64,000 nucleotides of DNA from Syntrophaceticus sp050949745 (GCA_050949745.1 JBMNGF010000005.1:1-64000); one strand, 5' to 3'; positions 8,323-17,195 are shown, counted from the first letter of the stretch. Program-made: numbers and translations. The notes: generated by a model not told the origin, from the sequence alone.

Positions 8323-9084
8323 GTGCGGACTTTTGTTTTCTTCAAGGTTTTCCGCCCTAAGCAAAAAATAGTATTGGCAATGTTGCTTGTCCTGCTGGTG
8401 GGGGTTGCTGTTTATCCTTATTATGCTGCATGCCAGGAGAGCAGGGCTGTGGAAGCACTTTCCTGGACAGTTGCCAGTAAAGTAATCGTCGTTGATCCGG
8501 GCCATGGTGGAATCGATCCCGGGTGTGTAGGAAAAAGCGGTGTTCGGGAAAAGGAAATTAACCTGGCTATCGCCAAGCGGTTGTCAACATATTTAAAACA
8601 AGCGGGGGCTGTAGTAGTAATGACCAGGGAAGGGGACTATGACCTCAGTGAAGAGGGGAAGGCGCCGATAGGTGTAAAGCATAAGGATGATCTGGCAGCC
8701 CGGGCGGAGCTGGCGGAACTCTATCAGGCGGATCTTTTTATCAGTATCCATGCCAACAGTATCCCTCTTACCGAATGCTGGGGCCCTCAGGTTTTTTACC
8801 ATCCTGATTCAAAAGAGAGTAAACGCTTGGCCGCTTTGATGCAAAGGGAACTGAACAAAGCTGTGGGGGATAGTGGACGCTGGGTCAAACCAGAGGACTT
8901 CTTTGTTTTAAGAGGCCATAAGTGTACCTCAGCTATTGTGGAGGTGGGATTTTTATCAAACCCTAAGGAGGAAAAACTGCTTGGTGAGCCTATTCACCAG
9001 AATAAACTGGCATGGAGTATCTTTGCCGGTGTTGTTTGCTACTTTGCCGGTGATCCAATTCCTGAAGACCCTGAATATGATTAA
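8323..9084 (+). CDS. cwlD: N-acetylmuramoyl-L-alanine amidase, CwlD type
   Basis: 253-residue Amidase_3 zinc enzyme that cleaves the bond between muramic acid and the stem peptide. A signal anchor spans about residues 13-32. Catalytic features: VVDPGHGGIDPG (zinc His) near 54, E at KEINLAI, HANSIP (second His) near 144, and VEVGFLSNPKEE (catalytic Glu) near 206. Length and anchor match CwlD, which makes muramic delta-lactam in the spore cortex; this is a main reason to think the organism forms spores. GTG start follows AAGGAGG at 8309-8315. Its neighbours are not sporulation genes. Confidence 0.85.
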   Translation: MRTFVFFKVFRPKQKIVLAMLLVLLVGVAVYPYYAACQESRAVEALSWTVASKVIVVDPGHGGIDPGCVGKSGVREKEINLAIAKRLSTYLKQAGAVVVMTREGDYDLSEEGKAPIGVKHKDDLAARAELAELYQADLFISIHANSIPLTECWGPQVFYHPDSKESKRLAALMQRELNKAVGDSGRWVKPEDFFVLRGHKCTSAIVEVGFLSNPKEEKLLGEPIHQNKLAWSIFAGVVCYFAGDPIPEDPEYD

Positions 9085-9223
9085 TAATCATTCAAAGTTG
9101 TATTATCTTTGATAGGGCAAAGTTCTAAGAAGGGATTATATTTCCTATTGCTGAAATGAATGAGATAATGAATAAATTCCAATAGGATTCAAAAAAATGT
9201 ATCAAAAAAGGTGGTGCATTATA

Positions 9224-10579
9224 ATGCTGGTCTGTGCCGGTTTATCCCCTCATGCCGCTATTATCATACCTGAAGTAGGCGGGGATGAGCTGCAGAAGGT
9301 GAAGAATACAGTTGCCGGGATGCGGGAGTGGGCAGCTTTCATCGCTGAGCAGGAGCCTGATGTTGTGGTCTTTATTACTCCACATGGAGTTGTCACTAAC
9401 AGACAGATGGTGTATTTACGCAGTCCGGAGCTTTATGGTGATTTCAGTAATTTCGGCGCTCCGGAGATATCGTTTCAGGCAAAAAACGATCTGGATTTGG
9501 TGCAGCATATTGCCGCCGCGGCTGAGCAGGAGGATGTAGAGGTTTTTGGAGTCGATATTGATCAATGGTATGCATATCTTCCAGGCAGTTTGGATCATGG
9601 AATTACAGTGCCCCTCTATTACCTGAGGGAAGTTGGTGTAGATGCTGCCCTTGCTGCATTTGGGGTGTGTTATCTGCCGCTGCAAAAGCTTTATGAGTTG
9701 GGACAGGCTATGGGGAGGGTGCTGGAGAATTCACCTCAACGAATATGCCTTATCGCCAGTGGAGATCTCTCTCACCGGCTGCTCCCAGGAGCACCTGCAG
9801 GATACAGCCCCCGTGGTAAAGAGTTTGATCTGCTGGTGAAAGATGCCCTGAAGAAAATGGAGGCGGAAAAGCTTTTAGGTGTTGATGATGATCTGGTTGA
9901 AGAGGCGGGTGAGTGTGGACTGCGGCCGATCATCATGCTGCTGGGGGCTCTTAAGGGGTATGAGGTTGATTCAAGAATCCATTCCTATGAAGGTCCCTTT
10001 GGTGTGGGCTATATGGTAGCGAGCTTTCGGATCGTAGAGAAGGCAGAGGAGCAGGTAGAGAAAGGCGGAACTGGGAGTGCTCATGTTCAGCTTGCCCGAG
10101 AAAGCCTGGAGTACTATCTCAATACAGGTAAACTTATGTCTACACCGGATCCCCTTCCACAAGGTATGGAAGAAGGAGCCGGAGTTTTTGTTTCTCTAAA
10201 AAAAGATGGGCAGCTGCGGGGGTGTATTGGGACCTTTGCGCCGGTGCAGGAAAATATAGCCTCAGAGGTTATTCATAACGCAGTCGCTGCCGGGGTAGAG
10301 GATCCACGTTTTTGGCCTGTGCAGTTAGAGGAGCTGCCTGACATAAAATTTTCTGTTGATGTTCTGACCCCTTTTGAGAAAGTGGATTCAAAGGATGATC
10401 TGGATCCAAAACGCTATGGGGTTATTGTAAAAAGCGGCGGGCGTACCGGATTGTTGCTCCCTGATCTGGATGGTGTTGATTCTGTAGATGAGCAGATCGC
10501 CATTGCCAGTCAGAAAGCGGGTATTTCTACAGGTGAGCCATTAGAGATCTACCGTTTTGAAGTCATTCGTTATGAATAG
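9224..10579 (+). CDS. AmmeMemoRadiSam fusion: Memo domain plus AMMECR1 domain
   Basis: 451 residues in two domains. Residues 1-265 are a Memo-like fold related to class III extradiol dioxygenases (LSPHAAIIIPEVGG, FITPHGV, ASGDLSHRL supply conserved His and Asp). Residues about 280-451 are an AMMECR1 domain (LRGCIGTFAP, DPRFWPVQLEELPDI). The radical SAM partner follows after 19 bases. The three parts are a conserved set in anaerobes and archaea whose substrate is unknown. The ATG at 9224 has AAGGTGG at proper distance; an upstream in-frame ATG at 9197 has none. Confidence 0.9.
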   Translation: MLVCAGLSPHAAIIIPEVGGDELQKVKNTVAGMREWAAFIAEQEPDVVVFITPHGVVTNRQMVYLRSPELYGDFSNFGAPEISFQAKNDLDLVQHIAAAAEQEDVEVFGVDIDQWYAYLPGSLDHGITVPLYYLREVGVDAALAAFGVCYLPLQKLYELGQAMGRVLENSPQRICLIASGDLSHRLLPGAPAGYSPRGKEFDLLVKDALKKMEAEKLLGVDDDLVEEAGECGLRPIIMLLGALKGYEVDSRIHSYEGPFGVGYMVASFRIVEKAEEQVEKGGTGSAHVQLARESLEYYLNTGKLMSTPDPLPQGMEEGAGVFVSLKKDGQLRGCIGTFAPVQENIASEVIHNAVAAGVEDPRFWPVQLEELPDIKFSVDVLTPFEKVDSKDDLDPKRYGVIVKSGGRTGLLLPDLDGVDSVDEQIAIASQKAGISTGEPLEIYRFEVIRYE

Positions 10580-10598
10580 CTGATAGGGGGATTTTCTT

Positions 10599-11459
10599 AT
10601 GCAGGAAGCGAGATATTATGAGCCATTAGGTGAAGAACAGGTTTGGTGTCATCTTTGTCCCCACAACTGTAAGATCAAAGCTGGGCAACTGGGAATCTGC
10701 TGTGGTCGGCAAAACATAGAGGGGGTCCTCTATACCCTGAACTACAACAGGGTAACCTCTTTAGCTGTCGATCCCATTGAAAAAAAGCCTCTCTATCATT
10801 ATTATCCGGGGAGAAATATTTTGTCTGTGGGCACCTTTGGCTGCAATTTCCGTTGTGGCTTTTGTCAGAATTGGGAGATCGCTCATCAGGATTCTCCTGC
10901 TACAAGGGAAGTGACACCAGAGACGCTGGTGAAGGTTGCCCTGGAAGCCCAAAAGGCGTCCTATTCCATTGGTATTGCCTATACCTATTCCGAACCGCTG
11001 ATCTGGTATGAGTATGTTTATGATACAGCAAAGATGGCTCATCAGCAGGGACTGAAAAATGTTCTGGTCACCAACGGGTTTGTGCAGAAAGAGCCTCTAT
11101 TGGAGCTGCTGCCCTATATTGATGCCCTAAACATCGATGTTAAGGCCTTTACAGAGGAATATTATCGGAAGACATGTGGGGGGAAATTGGAGCCGGTACT
11201 CAGAACTGTGGAACTGGCCCAGGAGTCATGTCATGTGGAGATTACTACTCTGGTGGTGCCGGGAATGAATGACAGTGATCAGGAGATTAACGCTCTTGTA
11301 GACTGGATTGCTTCCTTGAATCCGAGAATACCTTTGCACTTTTCACGTTATTTTCCCCAGTATCAGTTCGATCTGCCTGCTACCCCTTTGGAAACACTGG
11401 CTAGGGCATGTGAGATTGCTAGCAGTAAACTTGATTATGTCCACATCGGCAATGTATAG
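10599..11459 (+). CDS. amrS: AmmeMemoRadiSam system radical SAM enzyme
   Basis: 286-residue radical SAM enzyme. The N-terminal CHLCPHNCKI cluster (near residue 18) is typical of this subgroup and of pyruvate formate-lyase activases; the radical SAM motif CNFRCGFC is near residue 83. Further motifs include VTNGFV and NIDVKAFTEEYY. It sits directly downstream of the Memo-AMMECR1 fusion, so the two products very likely act together. Biological reaction not known. The tail is shorter than many relatives (about 330). Confidence 0.88.
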   Translation: MQEARYYEPLGEEQVWCHLCPHNCKIKAGQLGICCGRQNIEGVLYTLNYNRVTSLAVDPIEKKPLYHYYPGRNILSVGTFGCNFRCGFCQNWEIAHQDSPATREVTPETLVKVALEAQKASYSIGIAYTYSEPLIWYEYVYDTAKMAHQQGLKNVLVTNGFVQKEPLLELLPYIDALNIDVKAFTEEYYRKTCGGKLEPVLRTVELAQESCHVEITTLVVPGMNDSDQEINALVDWIASLNPRIPLHFSRYFPQYQFDLPATPLETLARACEIASSKLDYVHIGNV

Positions 11460-11462
11460 GAT

Positions 11463-11546
11463 ATGGATGAAGCAAATTGCTACTGCTCTGAATGCAGCAA
11501 TCTGCTGATCAAGGGAGATGGCACCTACTCTATTGACTTTGACTGA
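11463..11546 (+). CDS. Possible 27-residue Cys-containing peptide
   Basis: Short frame starting three bases after the radical SAM stop: CYCSECSNLLIKGDG followed by a few acidic residues. Three cysteines in a C-x-C-x-x-C arrangement suggest metal binding, and the position suggests co-transcription, but there is no convincing ribosome site beyond the upstream gene and it may be a degenerate C-terminal remnant. I do not recognise it. Confidence 0.3.
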   Translation: MDEANCYCSECSNLLIKGDGTYSIDFD

Positions 11547-11611
11547 TTTTTCCTCCTATTGATATAAGATAACCGTCCCACCTGCGTTAATTATATATTG
11601 GAAAAAAATAC

Positions 11612-11649
11612 TTGACACTTTGTTTGTATCATAATATCATAATATATGA
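11612..11649 (+). promoter_or_regulatory. Promoter and inverted repeat before the ArsR-type regulator
   Basis: TTGACA (11612-11617), 17 bases, TATCAT (11635-11640). The -10 overlaps an inverted repeat TCATA-ATA-TATGA (11637-11649), followed by ATATATGAATATAT. Similar AT-rich half-sites precede the next gene, consistent with autoregulation. Confidence 0.6.
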
Positions 11650-11679
11650 ATATATTTACTAATGTTGAGGTGAGTTGAA

Positions 11680-11994
11680 TTGCCAGTATTAGAGACCTTT
11701 TCGACTGACCCAGCACTCTTTCAGGAAAAATCAGAACTATTAAAAGTTCTGGCACATCCTGTACGGCTCTGTATTGTCAGGGGTTTATTGACCAATACAA
11801 ATGAGGAACGCAATGTATCCAATATCCAAAACTGTCTTGGGATGCCGCAGTCAACCATATCACAACACCTGGCTAAATTGCGTAGCGCAGGGGTCATCGA
11901 AGGAAGGCGCAGTGGATTGGAAGTTTTTTATCATGTGATTAATGAGGATGCAAAAAAAATTGTGCAGATTTTATTTAATGAGCAGGGCGAGTAA
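11680..11994 (+). CDS. ArsR-family transcriptional regulator
   Basis: 104-residue winged-helix repressor: LAHPVRLCIVRGLL (helix 2 region, one Cys near residue 33), then NCLGMPQSTISQHLAKLRSAG (recognition helix near 55-72) and the wing GRRSGLEVFYHV. Cysteines at about 33 and 52 could form a persulfide- or disulfide-sensing pair as in SqrR/BigR-type members, an inference from the neighbouring sulfur gene. TTG start after GAGGTGAG (11667-11674). Confidence 0.85.
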   Translation: MPVLETFSTDPALFQEKSELLKVLAHPVRLCIVRGLLTNTNEERNVSNIQNCLGMPQSTISQHLAKLRSAGVIEGRRSGLEVFYHVINEDAKKIVQILFNEQGE

Positions 11995-12013
11995 TTTTTT
12001 TAAACAGATTATC

Positions 12014-12031
12014 CATATATCCGAATATATG
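12014..12031 (+). promoter_or_regulatory. Operator-like palindrome before the CoA-disulfide reductase gene
   Basis: Perfect inverted repeat CATATAT-CCGA-ATATATG. Its right half (CCGAATATAT) recurs at 13794-13804 after the gene, and similar AT-rich half-sites lie before the ArsR gene, so it is a good candidate site for that regulator. Confidence 0.6.
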
Positions 12032-12051
12032 AAAATAAGGGGGTATCTCTA

Positions 12052-13701
12052 ATGAGTAAGAAAGTTGTAATTGTAGGTGGAGTAGCCGGCGGAGCAAGTG
12101 CAGCAGCCAGACTGCGGAGACTGGATGAACAGGCGGAAATCATCATGCTGGAAAGGGGAGATTACATCTCTTATGCCAACTGTGGTTTACCTTATTATAT
12201 CGGCAATGTGATCACTGAAAGAGAAAATCTTCTGGTGCTGACTTCGAAAGCTATGAAAGATACTTTTAACATTGATGTGCGGGTTAATAATGAGGCAACA
12301 CAAATATATCCGGATAAAAAAGAGATTGAGATAAAAGAAAAGAACGGGCGGGTCTATCGTGAATCTTATGATTATCTGATCCTTTCACCTGGTGCTGCAC
12401 CTATACGGCCGCCAATACAAGGGATAGATGCTGACAATGTCTTCACTGTGCGCAATGTTCCTGATGTGGATGTCCTGAAGGGATTTATTGAAAGCAGTCA
12501 GGCTGAGAGGGCTGTAGTGGTGGGCGGCGGTTTTATAGGTTTGGAAATGACAGAAAACATACACCAATTAGGAATCAAAACAACGATAATCGAAGCTTCT
12601 GACCAAGTTTTAGCCCCTCTTGACTACGATATGGCTGTGTTCCTGCATAAACACTTGAGGGAAGCAGGTGTAGACCTGATTCTCAAGGATGCTGTTGCTT
12701 CTTTTATTCAGCAGGACGGTTCAGTAATTGCGGTAGAACTCAATAGTGGTAAAGAAATACCGACAGATATGGTTATCATGGCTGTTGGAGTAAAACCAGA
12801 AGTTGATCTTGCTAAAGGTGCTGGCCTAGCTGTTGGTGAAAGGGGAGGTATTGTGGTCAATGATCAGATGCAGACCAGTGACCCCTATATTTTTGCTGTT
12901 GGAGATGCTGTTGAAGTAAAGGATCATGTAACAGGTGTGGCTGCATTGATTCCTCTGGCTGGGCCTGCTAATAGGCAGGGCAGGATCGCAGCTGATGTTA
13001 TTGCCGGCAGAAATACTGTTTACAGTGGGACTCAAGCTACATCTATCGCTAAGGTATTTGACCTGATAGCGGCATCAACTGGTGCCAATGAAAAAACATT
13101 GAAAAAAATGGAGATGCCCTATCAGGTTTCTTATACTCATCCAGGTGCTTATGCAAGCTATTATCCCGGTTCTTCAGTTATGCACATCAAGCTGCTCTTT
13201 GACCCTGAGAATGGAAGGGTATTAGGAGCTCAGATTGTTGGCAGAGAAGGGGTCGATAAGCGAATCGATGTCCTGGCAGCTGCATTGAGAAGAAAGGATA
13301 CGGTTTTTGATCTTCAGGAGCTGGAATTGGCATATGCGCCACCATTTTCTTCAGCCAAGGATCCGGTCAATCTGGCAGGGTACACCGCAGGAAATATTGT
13401 TGATGGGGATATGGATGTTATTCACTGGCATGAAATTGAATACCTAGATCAAGAGTCTACCCTTTTGGTAGATGTTCGCCTACCTGTTGAATACCGAGTT
13501 GGCCATCTAGCTGATGCGGTCAATATTCCTTTACAGGTAATGCGGGAACATTTGTCAGAGTTGCCTAAGGATAAAGAGATTATTCTTTACTGCCAAGTTG
13601 GTTTCAGGGCCTATCTGGCATATCGTATCTTGGTGCAGAATGGTTTCAAAAAAGTGAGAAATTTGAGTGGCGGGTGGTTAACCTACAAAGCAGTACAATG
13701 A
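12052..13701 (+). CDS. CoA-disulfide reductase with C-terminal rhodanese domain
   Basis: 549-residue FAD/NAD(P)H pyridine-nucleotide disulfide oxidoreductase fused to a rhodanese. FAD motif GGVAGGASAAARLRR at residues 9-23; redox cysteine 44 in YANCGLPYY; NAD motif VVGGGFIGLEM near 160; FAD motif FAVGDAVEV near 283. Residues about 450-549 are rhodanese with catalytic Cys514 (YCQVGFRAY). Proteins of this layout reduce CoA disulfide, CoA persulfide or polysulfide with NADH and act in sulfur reduction or sulfide detoxification. Paired with the ArsR-type regulator 57 bases upstream. Confidence 0.9.
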   Translation: MSKKVVIVGGVAGGASAAARLRRLDEQAEIIMLERGDYISYANCGLPYYIGNVITERENLLVLTSKAMKDTFNIDVRVNNEATQIYPDKKEIEIKEKNGRVYRESYDYLILSPGAAPIRPPIQGIDADNVFTVRNVPDVDVLKGFIESSQAERAVVVGGGFIGLEMTENIHQLGIKTTIIEASDQVLAPLDYDMAVFLHKHLREAGVDLILKDAVASFIQQDGSVIAVELNSGKEIPTDMVIMAVGVKPEVDLAKGAGLAVGERGGIVVNDQMQTSDPYIFAVGDAVEVKDHVTGVAALIPLAGPANRQGRIAADVIAGRNTVYSGTQATSIAKVFDLIAASTGANEKTLKKMEMPYQVSYTHPGAYASYYPGSSVMHIKLLFDPENGRVLGAQIVGREGVDKRIDVLAAALRRKDTVFDLQELELAYAPPFSSAKDPVNLAGYTAGNIVDGDMDVIHWHEIEYLDQESTLLVDVRLPVEYRVGHLADAVNIPLQVMREHLSELPKDKEIILYCQVGFRAYLAYRILVQNGFKKVRNLSGGWLTYKAVQ

Positions 13702-13909
13702 GTCAGGGGTGATCTTTCTGCCAGCCTTGACTGGGGGGCCTCGGGTGAGGTTGTATTGACAAGTCAGACCTGTCAAAACGACCTTGCCCGTGTCCGAATA
13801 TATCAATAAATAAAAGGTTATTTAGGCATGAGGTAATTATTTATCCCCCTATTTGTAGACATTTCTTCCAAAAATGGTCACTTTTCTGATTAAGTTTATA
13901 ATAATTTGG

Positions 13910-14962
13910 CTATAATAATTTCCGACTCGGAGGGTCCTCCTCTAATTTAAACTCACTTATTAGTTGTTCCAATTTCTCATCTATGCGGGCTGCTTCAAAA
14001 TATATATTATAAAACTCAAAAACACTTTCATCATCTAATTTGATGAGTTCTACTATTTTATTTCGTATTTCTTCTGTGTCGATATTGTTCTCAACTTTTT
14101 GGTAGTCTGTGTCTTGAGCGATATAATTATATATTTGCCTATGTAATATCAGTAAATATTCCAGATACTGATATAGCTTTTGACGTATCTCGGAGTATTG
14201 GGAACTACTAGGCATATAAACAATACTTTTGTGTATATTCGTTATTCTTTCCAGATTCGATTGTATAGCATTAATTGAACGCCGATAATGTTTTATTGTT
14301 TTTTTATTCTCTGGCATAATATCATCATTTAAAAGAGAATAAATGTCTCTGGTATCATCTAATTCATCTTTTATAATCTGTCTGTTATTTTTTATAACTT
14401 CTTTTTCAACCTTTTCCTCTCTTAAAATGTCATTGATGGCATCTTCAAATAAATTTTCAAATTTTATTCGTAAGTCATTTATCTTGGCTTTTAGATCTTG
14501 TGTATAATCTGGAGGCATAAAGAAAATGTTTAAGCCTGTGGAAACGGCAAGACCGATCAGCATCCCAGAAACTCTATAAATTACTTGCATAATACTAAAG
14601 TCGTAATAGGTGCCAACTGCGACTAAAGTTACTAAAGCAAACCTTATGCTTTTGGTTAACCCTAATTTCAGGCATATTAATATAATTGCTATACTGCCTA
14701 ACCCGAGGTAAAAAGCATTTAATCCCAGGGTTATGGCCAGAATAATTGCAACAAGGCTGCCAATAATAGTAGCTATTACTCTGTTTTTAAAATTATCCAA
14801 GCTACCTTTTATGGAAGGTTTCATTCCTATTATTGCCATGATAGCTGCCATTGCAGCAAAATTAGATGATTCAACATCTAATTGCATTTCTAGGATGTTT
14901 ACTAATAATACGGTTAGAGTAACAGATAAACCGGTTTTAATTGTCCGAGCCCCAATTTTCAT
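13910..14962 (-). CDS. Aromatic acid exporter family (FUSC-like) membrane protein
   Basis: 350 residues: four to six hydrophobic helices within residues 1-150, starting KTGLSVTLTVLLVN, followed by a long cytoplasmic helical region rich in charged residues. This arrangement is that of the ArAE_1/DUF939 family, proposed to export aromatic acids or similar compounds. An in-frame TTG at 14983 exists, but the ATG at 14962 has GGTGATGG upstream. Alone on the minus strand; function in this organism not known. Confidence 0.75.
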   Translation of the reverse strand: MKIGARTIKTGLSVTLTVLLVNILEMQLDVESSNFAAMAAIMAIIGMKPSIKGSLDNFKNRVIATIIGSLVAIILAITLGLNAFYLGLGSIAIILICLKLGLTKSIRFALVTLVAVGTYYDFSIMQVIYRVSGMLIGLAVSTGLNIFFMPPDYTQDLKAKINDLRIKFENLFEDAINDILREEKVEKEVIKNNRQIIKDELDDTRDIYSLLNDDIMPENKKTIKHYRRSINAIQSNLERITNIHKSIVYMPSSSQYSEIRQKLYQYLEYLLILHRQIYNYIAQDTDYQKVENNIDTEEIRNKIVELIKLDDESVFEFYNIYFEAARIDEKLEQLISEFKLEEDPPSRKLL

Positions 14963-15196
14963 CGAAAATCCATCACCATTCAAGTTTTATTTTCATTGTA
15001 CTATTTATGTAGATATAATATCTATACTAATAATGCCATTCACATATATGATAACTGTTCTTACATATAAATGTGAACCCTGACACCAAAAGATGTATAG
15101 ATACACGGGGAAAATATTTTGTGTCAACTATATGGCTGGGGTTTCCACTGATTCCTTTAATATCCCGGAAACCTTTCAGCCATCCTCTGCTTCTTC

Positions 15197-16021
15197 TTAT
15201 CTTATTAGCAAGAAAAATAACAAAATAATAATACCTAAAATAATTCTATACCAGCCAAAAACTTTAAAGTCGTTATTTCTAATGTAATGCATCAAAAATT
15301 TGATGGTCAGAACTGAAACTACAAAGGCCACGATCATACCGATTATTAAAGTAACTATTTCTGCCCCTGTATAATCAAATCCGAATTTTACTAATTTCAG
15401 ACCACTGGCGCCAATCATGATGGGAATGGACATAAAAAACGAAAATTCTGCAGCAATAGGACGAGAGGTTCCCAACAATATTCCCCCTAGAATGGTTGCT
15501 CCTGATCTGGATGTTCCCGGTACTAAGCTCAAAACTTGAAACCATCCTATTCCGAATGCGGTTAAATATGACATTTCCGAAAAATCCTTGGTTGCTGGCG
15601 TTCTAAATTTATTTCTATTTTCAACTAAGATAAAGAGTATTCCATAAAAAATTAACATGACGGAAACCGTGATATAGTTATAAAAATGTTCATTAAGCCA
15701 ATCATCCAAAAATAGGCCCACTACTGCAGCGGGAATTACGCCAACCAATACCTTAAGCCAAATTGCTACAGTATCCTGCTTTTCTTGCATAGATTTTCTG
15801 GGTGAAAACGGATTCAGCTTGTTAAAATATAGTAATATTACAGCCATGATGGCGCCGAGCTGAATTACTACCAAAAACATTTCCTTAAAAGCAGCGGTCA
15901 TGTTTAACTTTATAAATTCGTCTACTAAAATCATATGGCCTGTACTGCTGATAGGCAGCCATTCTGTAATGCCTTCTATAATACCTAAAATAATGACCTT
16001 AATAATCTCAATGAATTCCAT
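15197..16021 (-). CDS. uppP: Undecaprenyl-diphosphatase (UppP/BacA)
   Basis: 274-residue polytopic membrane enzyme that dephosphorylates undecaprenyl pyrophosphate to recycle the lipid carrier for peptidoglycan synthesis. Both active-site segments are present: EGITEWLPISSTGH near residue 15 and LVPGTSRSGATI near 162, the latter with the catalytic Ser-Arg. About eight hydrophobic helices. Start ATG preceded by AAGGAGAATG. Last gene before a 432-base divergent region; transcribed away from the alkyltransferase gene. Confidence 0.93.
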   Translation of the reverse strand: MEFIEIIKVIILGIIEGITEWLPISSTGHMILVDEFIKLNMTAAFKEMFLVVIQLGAIMAVILLYFNKLNPFSPRKSMQEKQDTVAIWLKVLVGVIPAAVVGLFLDDWLNEHFYNYITVSVMLIFYGILFILVENRNKFRTPATKDFSEMSYLTAFGIGWFQVLSLVPGTSRSGATILGGILLGTSRPIAAEFSFFMSIPIMIGASGLKLVKFGFDYTGAEIVTLIIGMIVAFVVSVLTIKFLMHYIRNNDFKVFGWYRIILGIIILLFFLLIR

Positions 16022-16453
16022 TCCGTTTCATTCTCCTTGCTATACATTGTGATTTAGCTTTATTGTCTAATGTGTAAGGGGTGACAGAGGGGGGTGACAC
16101 ACGGCCTTACGGCTGATTTAATAAATCCTTATTATCATATCATCTTTAAACATTATCGTATATTAAAAGATATTGTTCTAGAATGTGGGCTGTTTCAGTG
16201 TCTGTTCCAGTACAATTATATTGACATAACTAAGGATATTCTGAAGCTATAACTATTAGCATATGATTCTCTGGCAGCATATTGTACAATGAAATAAATA
16301 AGTTGTTTTGCTAAAAGGCAGTTTTGACTAACAAAGCATCCCTCCGGTATATTTCGTTGTCATGACTAAATTATACCATTTGCAGGTATGGCTTTTGTGT
16401 TTTATTGAGGGTAATCTCCATGGATTCGGAGATTATGCCAGGTAAAAGGAGAA
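16022..16453. other. Divergent intergenic region between uppP and the alkyltransferase gene
   Basis: No gene is visible in 432 AT-rich bases. It must hold the uppP promoter (minus strand) and the alkyltransferase promoter. Near 16080 a GGGGTGACAG motif and a GGGGTGACAC motif occur close together. A perfect 8-base inverted repeat TAATCTCC-N8-GGAGATTA (16412-16435) lies just before the alkyltransferase ribosome site and could be an operator or mRNA hairpin. Confidence 0.5.
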
Positions 16454-16987
16454 ATGCTCGTGGAAATTTGCTATTGGGATATAATGGAGGCTCCTATAGG
16501 TTCGATCTATTTAGCTGCCATTGCCGAAGGTCTGGTATATACTGGCACATCTAGGGATGGGGGCAAAGAAATGCATCTTTGGTTGGCTAAGTATCTGCTA
16601 GGACACATACCGGACTGCGCTCTTAAGCAAGGCAGCAATCCTATCTTAAACACTGCCAAACAACAACTGATGGCTTATTTCACAGGTGAAAGCAAAGTTT
16701 TGGATGTGCCTTTAAAGCTCATCGGTACAACATTTCGGAAGAGTGTTTGGCAGGCTCTTCGCACCATACCTTATGGTGAAACCCGCACCTATGGGCAAAT
16801 AGCGGCTCAGGTGGGCAGACCCAAGGGGCCGCGAGCTGTAGGGCAGGCCAACCACCATAATCCCCTAGCCATTTTTGTTCCCTGACACCGAGTCATTGGC
16901 GCCGGTGGTGCCTTGGTAGGTTTTGGGGGCGGTTTGCCATTAAAAAGGTGGTTATTGGATCTGGAAGGTACAGCTTATGGGAAGTAA
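16454..16987 (+). CDS. ogt: Methylated-DNA--protein-cysteine methyltransferase, candidate selenoprotein
   Basis: Suicide DNA repair protein that takes the alkyl group from O6-alkylguanine onto its active-site residue. Reading straight through one in-frame TGA (16883-16885) gives 177 residues ending at TAA 16985-16987, a normal family length. Before the TGA: FRKSVWQALRTIPYGETRTY, RAVGQANHHNPLAIFVP; after it: HRVIGAGGALVGFGGGLP and KRWLLDLEG. The TGA falls exactly at the cysteine of the invariant PCHRV motif (codon 144), and all flanking family motifs are intact. Either selenocysteine is inserted (a SECIS-like hairpin follows) or a nonsense mutation has just inactivated the gene. Start ATG follows AAAGGAG. 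Confidence 0.8.
16886..16915 (+). promoter_or_regulatory. Candidate bacterial SECIS hairpin
   Basis: Twelve bases after the TGA, GGCGCC (16898-16903) and GGTGCC (16907-16912) pair as a 6-bp stem with one G-U, closing a GGT loop. The loop starts 18 bases after the TGA. Bacterial SECIS elements are known to be hairpins just downstream of UGA with G/GU in a small apical loop, so distance and loop fit. The bases also code for conserved residues, so the pairing could be partly fortuitous. Confidence 0.55.
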
Positions 16988-17013
16988 AAAAGATAATTTT
17001 TTGATCTCTTGCT

Positions 17014-17043
17014 ATTGCATAATTATTCAATAGGGCGTATAAT
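17014..17043 (+). promoter_or_regulatory. Promoter of the arginine operon overlapped by an ARG-box-like palindrome
   Basis: TTGCAT (17015-17020), 17 bases, TATAAT (17038-17043). The 18-base near-palindrome at 17014-17031, ATTGCATAATTATTCAAT, covers the -35 and matches the ArgR/AhrC ARG-box pattern (TGAAT-N4-ATTCA) with one arm mismatch pair. Repressor binding there would block the polymerase. Confidence 0.6.
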
Positions 17044-17195
17044 AATAAATATTGTATCTGGGCAAGATACAGTTATTTTTATGGATAAAGCAGCAATATA
17101 TTAATCAGTGCGGCCTGGCATTTACCATTTTTATGCATAGCATTGTGTATAATTAATTGCCAGGGAGAATAAATATTATGCTAGGAGAGAAGGAT

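Noticed and set aside
13740..13770. TTGACA-N9-TGTCAA inverted repeat after the CoA-disulfide reductase gene
   Set aside because: Weak stem, no T-tract, no gene it would control; probably chance.
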